Positions 57,362 through 64,000 of a DNA stretch of 64,000 nt are shown here, piece by piece (position 1 is the stretch's first letter; each line of letters opens with the position of its first letter). The notes under the pieces were generated by a model. It searched no databases. It saw only the letters and a program-made list of their open reading frames with translations, and had not been told where the DNA came from. The translations under genes and the position numbers were made by a program. This DNA comes from Patiria pectinifera (Eukaryota > Echinodermata > Asteroidea > Valvatida > Asterinidae): the NCBI GenBank assembly GCA_029964075.1, contig CM057142.1, forward strand, positions 759,770 to 823,769, in the 5' to 3' direction.

Positions 57362-57875
57362 TTAAAGGGAATGTACAACATTTACTCTTGCTGCAATTTT
57401 CAGTAGTAAATGTGATTGGGGGATTAGAATGTTATAGCAAATATTGTTAAACTCACTTGCTTCACGTTTTGGGCTTGAAGATGCTAGAAAACCAAGAAAA
57501 ACATCATGTTCTTGGAGTCTGGTTCCCTGACCCCACTTAAAAAAAAACGGAGCAGTTTGTCAACTTGCAAGGTCAGAGAATTAGTCCGGCAGGCTTTTAC
57601 CCCTTCACAGGTGTGTAATCGATTGCAAAGAAAATGCAGAAAAACTAATTATGAAAAATTAAGAGCAGTTTTTGAAAAAAGCCAGTTTTCTCCAACGCTG
57701 GTCGGCCGATCAGCGTTGGAAAAATACCATTTTTCTTGAAAATGTCAGCACACCAGGAGCCACAACTTTACAGGATGCCTTAGACTGCCATTCCCTAATA
57801 ATCCAGCAAGGTATTTCGTGATAATTTGTATCATTTTGTTTTTTGATGTTTGCAAATGTTGTATCTTCTCTTTAA
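57362..57875 (+). mobile_element. M-family element, complete reference copy
   Basis: The ends TTAAAGGGAATGTACAAC and its counterpart GTTGTATCTTCTCTTTAA form a terminal inverted repeat of about 24 bp (shared AACATTT core). Inside are two hairpin-forming pairs: AGTCTGGTTCCCTGACC with a degenerate partner near 57560, and the near-perfect palindrome CAACGCTGGTCGGCCGATCA... at 57692-57720. It is non-coding. TTAA is part of or next to the ends. Confidence 0.75.
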
Positions 57876-59344
57876 CCCAGGGTAAAAGTTTGTGCAAACA
57901 ATCCTTAACGTGAGAATCTTATGAATTCCACTTCTCTCCTGAAATTTCTTCATTTTGTTTAAAGAGCCCTTACATGTATAAACTCCAGATGCTTGTGAGT
58001 TGAATTCCTTTGCCGGTGTCATATGAAATTTGGACCTCTATGCAATCTAATCTCTTTTACCTTCTGTGGATTCTAAGCCCCACACTTGACCTGTTACTGT
58101 CCTCATTGTTTTCACTTGAGCACGCACAATACAACCTATGAGTTCACATTTCGTATGGTCCAAATTTTACGCTATACTGGCGCACAAAGGAAGGAAGAAA
58201 ATAGCTCCCATAATTAACAACCTCCTATTAAGATTATTTGTAAAAGTGATAATTTTATCATTATGTGCAAATTTTACAAGCCAAAAAAAGGAGGAGGCAA
58301 AGTCCAAAAAGTCCTGAAAAGAATATCCTTCACAGATAAGTTTGCGGTGTTAATTGGTGTTCCCCATATCTGCATCTTTCTCTGTAGTTATATGCAGTGA
58401 TATCCAAAGGATGTATGACCCAAAAAAGACTTTACTTTAAGTACTATTAATGCAAGGACTGAGGATGCATCAAGTGAAGGAAGGTCCTAAGTTTGGAGCT
58501 CTAAGATTGGCTTCTTGTGGGGTTGCAAACTTGATCTGTGGTCGGCCAAACACAGGAAAGTCACAGCAAAGCCCTCAAGAGATCTGGCCTCTAAATTCCC
58601 TCCCACTTTCACGCCTACCTCTTGTTACCGCATCTTGCTAGTGATCCTCCTGGCATATTTCTGCTTAGCTCAGCTCAGCAGCAGTTTGCCGAACTTTTTT
58701 TTCTTCTTGCTGGCTTGGCGGAAAGGGATCATTAAGGTGCTGGATGTAAGAAAGAGATAGGCTTATGATCAGAAGTGCAGAGTGGAGAAGCGTTGCGTGT
58801 CAGTCCAAATCCTCTGGGCTTAGGCGCTGCCGCAAACCCACACTGGATAACTGGGGGCATTCCACTCGTCAGAGATTTACTCCAGTCACTCAAGGGGCTT
58901 GGGTTGAGATTAGGATCTTACTTTTATGATGTCTTTAAATCATCTTCTTGCATGGCTTTGCTCAATGAGGTCAAATGATAATCGTTTTTAGAATTAATTG
59001 TTTATAATGTAATTGTCTTTTGGAATTTGGCCCCCGGGCCACGATCTGAGACAAGTAAAAGAAATGAATGAATGAATGAATGAATGAATGATAGGTTCAG
59101 TAATTCTGTTTTCAGATTATGACTTTGGAATTCTTTACTATTGTTAACAGGATTGTGTTTTCAAACTTGTGATGGACGTGTAATTTTCATGTGGACATTG
59201 TGACATATTTTTGTTGAAATGTAAATTTTTTTCTTGTTATTAGTTCCAACTTGTATGCCTTAATTCAATGTTGGTAGTCTTTGTCACGGGATTTGAGGAC
59301 GACTGCACTTCAGAGTGCATCAGAATGATAAAATCATGTCATTT
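57876..59344. other. non-coding; GAAT microsatellite
   Basis: No gene is recognised. A GAAT tetranucleotide run lies at 59063-59090. Part of this DNA may be 3' flank of the minus-strand gene ending at 59565; no AATAAA was found on that strand. Confidence 0.3.
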
Positions 59345-59430
59345 ATGGAATGACCCATATTTCAAAATGTTGTCCAAAGCATATCCACAAAAAAAGATCC
59401 GTTCAATTTGTTTTAACCCCCTCTAAAAGT
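59345..59430. mobile_element. Q-family MITE fragment
   Basis: GTCATTTATGGAATGACCC is followed by interior wording (GCATATCCACAAAAAAAGATC) resembling GATGCACCCCCAAAAGCGATC of the copy at 54259. Only about 80 bases remain. Confidence 0.4.
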
Positions 59431-59564
59431 TTTGTCATGAAAAACACTGCCAGCCCAGTGATTGGAAACACTTTACCCAAACTGTCAGTCGAAGACAACC
59501 ACAGACTACATGACCTTGAAAAAGGAAAAGTGGTTAAAACCCTAAGATGTGGAAGTGGCTTGTT

Positions 59565-59811
59565 TCAAAGTCTTGATCTCAATCGTCTATGACCAAAATC
59601 AACCACACCTGATTCCGATGGAATGATTTCTTCCTGCTCTAGGTTGGTTGGTTGGGACATGTTCACCAAATAAGGATTAACACCCTTCCCTGGTTGAGAG
59701 GTACTTCCTTTTACGAGTCCACAGTCTGCACCTTTCCTGTGGTGATGATGATGATTTCTTTCCAAAGCAGACACCACAAAAGTCTGATCGTCAGTTTCTT
59801 TCTGACCAGGT
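59565..59811 (-). CDS. terminal coding exon of an unidentified gene
   Basis: Read on the minus strand, the acceptor GTGATGTTTAG at 59812 opens a frame that starts with one base completing a codon, then PGQKETDDQTFVVSALERN, a run of five His, and continues to GHRRLRSRL and TGA. The entry phase matches the exit phase of the exon at 60728-60946, giving ...LSPNGEG-G-PGQKETDDQ across the joint. A branch-point-like TATTAAC lies about 35 bases upstream. An alternative donor (GAATCAG/GTGTGG) near the end could lead to further exons instead of the stop. The peptide is polar and probably disordered. I recognise no domain. Support is from splice signals, phase and protein-like composition. Confidence 0.5.
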
Positions 59812-60112
59812 CTAAACATCACGTTTTGGTTATAAAAACATCTGTTAATATTGTCATAGACCAACTGAAACTGCCGATGGTTTCCTGTCTTGTTTCTTTG
59901 TGGGTAAATGCAAGAATCGGTTTTGTGAATGACACCATGCAATAACTAATCCCTTCTGTAAAGTGTTCGTATATCAGAACTGGAGTGTTTTTCCTAACTT
60001 TCAAACCATCTACATCTATCCGTCCTCAAGGGATTGCTCTATTCTCCCAAGGACTGACACTATATCTGCTTTCCTAAATGTCTGAGAAACATGTTCCCCT
60101 TCCACTTCCGGC

Positions 60113-60500
60113 AGTGGCTTAGCAAGAAATTTTTCATGGAGGGGAGGGGGGGTGGGGGTTACCAATTTTTTTGCTGCGAGATTTCAATTTTGTCTTCATT
60201 TCTAGCGTGAAGCTGTGGGAGAGTGTATTCCAAAACAATGGCTTTGTCTCAGTCTCCGGCTCCAGCTCCATTGCCAAGCTGTATACCTGAAGCCAGATAT
60301 GGAGACGACGCCGGGATTTGAGAAATGGCACAAGACTGATGGTTAAAGCCACGTCCGCAGACTGTGTGCAGAGAGTGCGTCCATCACATTGATCAGATAC
60401 GTGGCTAACATTCCCTTCTTTCTCCCCTCCTTTATCCCCTCCCCTTTTTTTGGCAAGGGAGATTTTAACCCCACCCCCTTGTGGCTTTGCCACTGGCTGC
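60113..60500. mobile_element. hAT-like MITE
   Basis: The ends CAGTGGCTTAGCAAG and TTGTGGCTTTGCCACTG are inverted. The CAGTGGC start is a common hAT terminal sequence. The interior is non-coding with G-rich and C-rich patches. The 8-bp flanks do not match, so the insertion is old or a border is off. It lies in the intron between the exons at 60728 and 59811. Confidence 0.5.
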
Positions 60501-60717
60501 CAGGCTCTTTTAAAAACTTCTTCGCGGAAGACAGTGCTAATCGTAACTTGGTAAGATGTTAATGGTAAACCTCATTCAGAATTTAGTGAAGTCATACTTG
60601 GCTTTGTTGGTTTGTAATAATATTTGCTCCCCAATGGTTGCACAACTTAATCTCCAAATTCCTTCATGGAAGTTCTCAGTCTACATTTACGCAATCCTCA
60701 CCTGATGTGTTTGGTTA

Positions 60718-61095
60718 CTTTACTCACCCTCCTTCCCCATTAGGTGAGAGAGATTTGTTTGCTGTCACAGATCCCTTCCGTTTACAGGTTTGCGAGGAGG
60801 GGTGCATTCCCGAGAGACTCTGACAGCGCCTCTGTCCTGCATTGTTGTTGTCTAGGGGCAGACCTGAAGACCGATCACTGTACTTGTTGTGATTCAAGTC
60901 CTTCCTTCGTGTCAACCATTTGAGCAGAGAAACCCGATCAAACTGCCTAGAAAGATAAATCACGAATGTGTTACGTGATGCGACAGACAGATGCATGCAA
61001 GCACACATGACCTGCAAGTTGCGACCTACTTTCTACCTTCAACCTAAAAGGGTTGTGCTTTCAAAGCTAATATAGAACCTTGTACCTGTAGCAAG
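60718..61095. repeat. exon-plus-intron duplication, copy 1
   Basis: This segment is repeated in the same orientation at 61951-62332 with roughly 80 percent identity by eye. It covers a whole exon (60728-60946), its donor, and about 150 bases of the upstream intron (GCGACCTACTTTCT, GAACCTTGTACC). The two copies lie about 1.23 kb apart. Confidence 0.8.
60728..60946 (-). CDS. coding exon, downstream copy of a tandem pair
   Basis: On the minus strand the acceptor GATTTATCTTTCTAG and the donor GGAGG/GTGAGTAAAG border 219 bases with one open frame (QFDRVSLLKWLTRRKDLNHN ... SVTANKSLSPNGEGG). The exon enters and leaves in the same phase and is a multiple of three, so it can be skipped or duplicated without shifting the frame. 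The conserved block VSLLKWLTRRKD is also present in the upstream copy, with two of three changed codons there being silent. The remainder is Ser/Asn-rich. I do not know the family; a docking or linker segment of a larger protein is a fair guess. The next exon is 59565-59811. Confidence 0.6.
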
Positions 61096-61505
61096 AATAC
61101 TTGAAAACTGTAATTAGTATTAAAAACATAACAAACGTAGAGGAAGGGTGTTTCTCAGTTTGCACATCTCATACGGCCGTGCACACTGCCCCTAAGATAG
61201 CCAAATTCACTTTAAAACTGCTACATCCTTGTTGGCAATTTGATTCATAACAAATTTAAATATGTCTTGGACGCAAGCTGACACTAGTTATTAGTGGGAG
61301 GTTACGGGCTTGAGACAACAACAACAACAACAACCCCCTCCCCTATCTTCAATTAGGCTTTTGGGGTGTTTTTTTGGGGGGAGGGGGTGGGATAAGGGGA
61401 GCTCTGAGTGTTTTCTTTTATAGCATTACCACACTCATCGGAATGTACTTGGCTACAATCCAATGAGTTTCATACTCGTGCTCACTGTAATCATAGTGTA
61501 CTGTA

Positions 61506-61850
61506 CAGGGTGGATAAAAAAAACCCCACAAAACCGAGATATTATTGCTAATTAAAACAGAAGTAGGGCACATGTGAATCAAAGGGAGATATCTTCTGTT
61601 AGGATGGAATCTCCTCTTTCAAATGACACCCTGACCATGTCATTACATTTACGGTTGACTGAGCATTGACCAATTTTATGAAAGGGTCTATTTAGAGAGT
61701 TGCGCCACTTTTCAATTTTGGTTTATGTGGTGTCATTTGTCACAGAGTAAAACTAAAAGGCTATGGTTGCCAATCAAGGCAGGTGGGGGAAAAAAAGAAG
61801 AGATTTGTCCATGAAATGTGGTGCAACTCTCGAAATAGACCTTTCATAAG
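61506..61850. mobile_element. P-family mariner-type MITE, right end deleted
   Basis: After TA it begins CAGGGTGGATAAAAAAA and follows the copy at 6309 through the loop (GGTTGCCAATCAAGGCAGG) into the second arm, where it stops at CCTTTCATAAG. It sits in the intron between the two duplicated exons. Confidence 0.75.
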
Positions 61851-61950
61851 TTTATTATTTCAAGTACACTTACTTCAAGGAAAAACTGTTAGGGTAAACT
61901 GTTAAATCAGTTAAGTTCAACTTCAAATAATGATTGTGTATCTCACGATT

Positions 61951-62332
61951 GATTTACTCACCTTCCTTCCCCATTAGGTGAGAGAGATTTGTTTGCTAGC
62001 AAAGATCACCTCCGTTTACAGGTTTGTTAGGAGGGGTCTGCTCCTTAGAGAGCCTCCTTTCCTGTGTTGTTGTCTGTGAAGCAGACCCTGGAGACTGTTC
62101 ACTGTAGCCATTACGATGCACATCCTTCCTTCGTGACAACCATTTGAGCAGAGATACCTGGCCGAGCTGTCTGAAATAGATAAATCTAGAATGTGTGAAG
62201 CGAGGCGTTCAGACAGATGCTCGTAGGCACACGTAACCTCCCAACTTGCGACCTACTTTCTTACTTTCAGTCCTGTAGGGGAGTGCATTTACAGGTTATT
62301 TTTCAGAACCTTGTACCCGTAGCCCTAAGGTA
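61951..62332. repeat. exon-plus-intron duplication, copy 2
   Basis: Partner of 60718-61095, including the upstream intron wording (ACTTGCGACCTACTTTCT, GAACCTTGTACCCGTAGC). It lies 5' of copy 1 with respect to the minus-strand gene. Confidence 0.8.
61962..62170 (-). CDS. upstream copy of the duplicated exon, with in-frame stop
   Basis: On the minus strand the acceptor GATTTATCTATTTCAG and donor GGAAG/GTGAGTAAA are both intact. The frame in the same phase reads QLGQVSLLKWLSRRKDVHRN and on to QTPPNKPVNGGDLC, then TAG. The copy is 209 bases, ten fewer than its sister, so it is no longer a multiple of three and cannot be spliced in without a shift. It is either a dying duplicate or an exon whose inclusion ends the protein early. 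The splice signals look as strong as those of the sister exon. Confidence 0.5.
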
Positions 62333-62644
62333 GCAGGAATTTCGATTAAAAACATAAACACTGAAGTGAGGTATTATTCATCACCCTTGTCCCTTGCAGC
62401 AGCACACACCGTACCTGAGCTAGCCAAGAAGCGTAAAACTACTGTATGCTGTCCATCAGAACCTGTTTATTTGGCCATTGACTTGAAACGAAGTTTAGAA
62501 TTCCTTGTGGCAAAAGCATTGTTAAGAACATCTTATTGACAAACATATACAAAGACCCAACGTTGCTTTGGGGCCCTCAGCAACTCTCAACCTCTGCTGA
62601 TGGTTTCGTGGATTTTCCACTGTCCCCCAATCTCAACCCTAAAA

Positions 62645-62892
62645 TATGGTGCTTTATACCAAAGGTCTCAAAGTGTTTCACAATTGTTAGCCCTGTTCTT
62701 CAGGTCGTAAGACATTTTTGGCAGCAGCTTGAGATCAGGTCTCAACCTTCACAGGTACCCATTCATGCTCCTGGGTGGAGAGGGGCTATTGTAGTTAAGT
62801 GTCTTGCCCAAGAACACAAGCACCTTGTTCCCTGTCAGGGTTCGAACCCGCGCACCACGGCACATGAGTCAAACACGGTAACAATTGGAAAT
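62645..62892 (-). repeat. tRNA-derived SINE, family S3
   Basis: Read on the minus strand, the B box GGTTCGAACCCTG is followed by TTCTTGGGCAAGACACTTAA and CCCCTCTCCACCCAGGAGC, and the 3' part has CTTTGAGACCTTTGGTATAA. This body-and-tail wording is typical of tRNA SINEs in marine invertebrates. The A box is eroded. Frames across it are not genes. Confidence 0.75.
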
Positions 62893-63299
62893 ACACTACC
62901 ACTTTCACCTTTACCTAGACACTTTTGTGCTTATAACAATTATGGCAGTGGAAGGGCAAACCCATCACATTATGATTCTGACATAAAATTCCATCAAAAA
63001 TCCCCTTCTGTGTTAGATTCAAAGCTAACTTTGACACTAGTAAGCTGGAGGTTATGGATTTGAGAATTTCGAATTGTTGAATATTTTTGTTAAGCACGAA
63101 AGTGTGGTATTTTTTTTTATTACACACAAAAGTCAAACACATATTAGAATGTGCTCCGGTACAAGCAACATCATGAACATCATAGTACTGTGTCACCAAA
63201 ACTGAATCAAATGTAATTATAACTGAAACAAAACTGAAATCAAATCTAATAATAAGAATGTTGTAATGATGTGCTGAAATGCTACTCTACAATCTTCAG
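62893..63299. other. non-coding with SINE scraps
   Basis: No gene is recognised. CACTAGTAAGCTGGAGGTTA at 63036 is a scrap of the S1 SINE head. The rest is AT-rich. Confidence 0.3.
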
Positions 63300-63838
63300 C
63301 CGTGGGTCCCTCCCCCACCCCTCTCAGCTCCCCCATCATCATCATCATCATCATGGCGACTCTGAAGGTCGGACTCCAGTGATAGCTCTCCAAACCACTC
63401 TCAATCCTACAGGTATTGATGTCTTGCCCACTTAAGCCGGTATCCTCTTCTAGGAGTGTGATGTTATCCTTAGGTGGCTGTCCTCTTGATCTCTTTCTAT
63501 GTAGAACCTTGAAGGCAGCTTCATCCGTTCTCCTTTTGTCCTGCAAATCTCAGCCTTCTTGTTCTCAGCCTCTCAGAACTAAGCCCTAGTTTCCCATACA
63601 AGTCCTTATTGGTGGTATGTGCTTACCATGGAACATTGAGTGCTTTCCCTAGTAGGCTGGTGTAGCAACCATCTAGGGCCTTTTTCATCTCTGATGTTAG
63701 TGTCCAAGTTACTGCACCATATGTTAGAACTGGTTCCACGGTGACAGTAAACAGCTTGATCTTTAGATCTCACGGCAATTTACTCTTCCAGATTTTGACC
63801 ATTCCATTACAGGCCTTCCATGCCTGTACCTTTCTGAC
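63300..63838 (-). mobile_element. LINE 3' fragment (RTE/CR1-like)
   Basis: On the minus strand, LKIKLFTVTVEPVLTYGAVT then WTLTSEMKKALDGCYTSLLG is the well-known region just after the reverse transcriptase fingers/palm in RTE/CR1-like LINEs, and RKRSRGQPPKDNITLLEEDT is the C-terminal tail. Stops and at least one frame change lie between, so it is inactive. It is followed by an ATG trinucleotide run (63338-63357) that marks the 3' tail. Confidence 0.8.
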
Positions 63839-63935
63839 CCCTCCCCCTACCCCCAATAAAAAAAAATAGTATTGATAATCTGGAAGTGCACATGCATGTA
63901 TCTTGAGAGTGGCAAAGAGAGAGATAATTATCAAA

Positions 63936-64000
63936 CATGCAACTTTTTATCGGATCAGCTGATTTCCTTGTTTTTCACTTTACACTTAGGCCTATATGCC
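63936..64000. mobile_element. K-family MITE, cut by the window end
   Basis: CATGCAACTTTTTATCGG and ATCAGCTGATTTCCTTG match the left half of the K family; the rest lies outside the window. Confidence 0.6.

Noticed and set aside
62536-63063. 175-codon plus-strand ORF
   Set aside because: It lies across an S3 SINE and its flanks; the peptide is SINE sequence read in the antisense direction.

Overview
This window looks like animal nuclear DNA from a marine invertebrate, most likely a deuterostome (echinoderm, hemichordate or cephalochordate). The clues are long AT-rich non-coding stretches, short spliced exons with GT/AG borders, tRNA-headed SINEs with A and B boxes, RTE/CR1-like LINE 3' ends, a Penelope-like element, and a dense layer of short DNA transposons. 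The one complete gene, a single-exon PAPS-type sulfotransferase, resembles proteins I recall from echinoderms and lancelets. The species cannot be fixed from the sequence alone.

Gene content is sparse. On the plus strand, two phase-compatible exons at 6935-7072 and 12004-12051, with a polyA signal at 12262, look like the 3' end of a WD-repeat gene; a weaker exon candidate lies at 4263-4413. On the minus strand there is the intronless sulfotransferase (33794-34594). At 59.5-62.2 kb lies the 3' part of another minus-strand gene, with a terminal exon (59565-59811), a coding exon (60728-60946), and a diverged tandem duplicate of that exon (61962-62170) that keeps both splice sites but reads into a stop. 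Protein-like open stretches that I cannot name lie at 44632-44945, 26742-26969 and 3156-3359.

The rest is mostly mobile-element debris and tandem repeats. I grouped it by internal comparison into families: K (about 144 bp, 6-bp target duplications), M (about 510 bp, two internal hairpins), N (about 300 bp), P (mariner-type palindrome), Q (GGGTCATT ends), X (foldback elements with a 140-177 bp hairpin), Z (TTAA-flanked, piggyBac-like), a hAT-type element packed with GTACTCG repeats, and a Harbinger-type inverted-repeat element carrying the start of a transposase gene. At 41.1-42.5 kb three of these are nested (Q contains Z contains X). Minisatellites lie at 20.2-21.0, 37.4-38.5 and 54.75-55.07 kb. 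A hammerhead-ribozyme-like relic of the kind carried by Penelope-like elements lies at 19541-19590.

No operon-like organisation, CRISPR array, rRNA or credible functional tRNA is visible. The main points of biological interest are the duplicated exon with a stop, the X hairpin family, and the well-delimited small transposon families.
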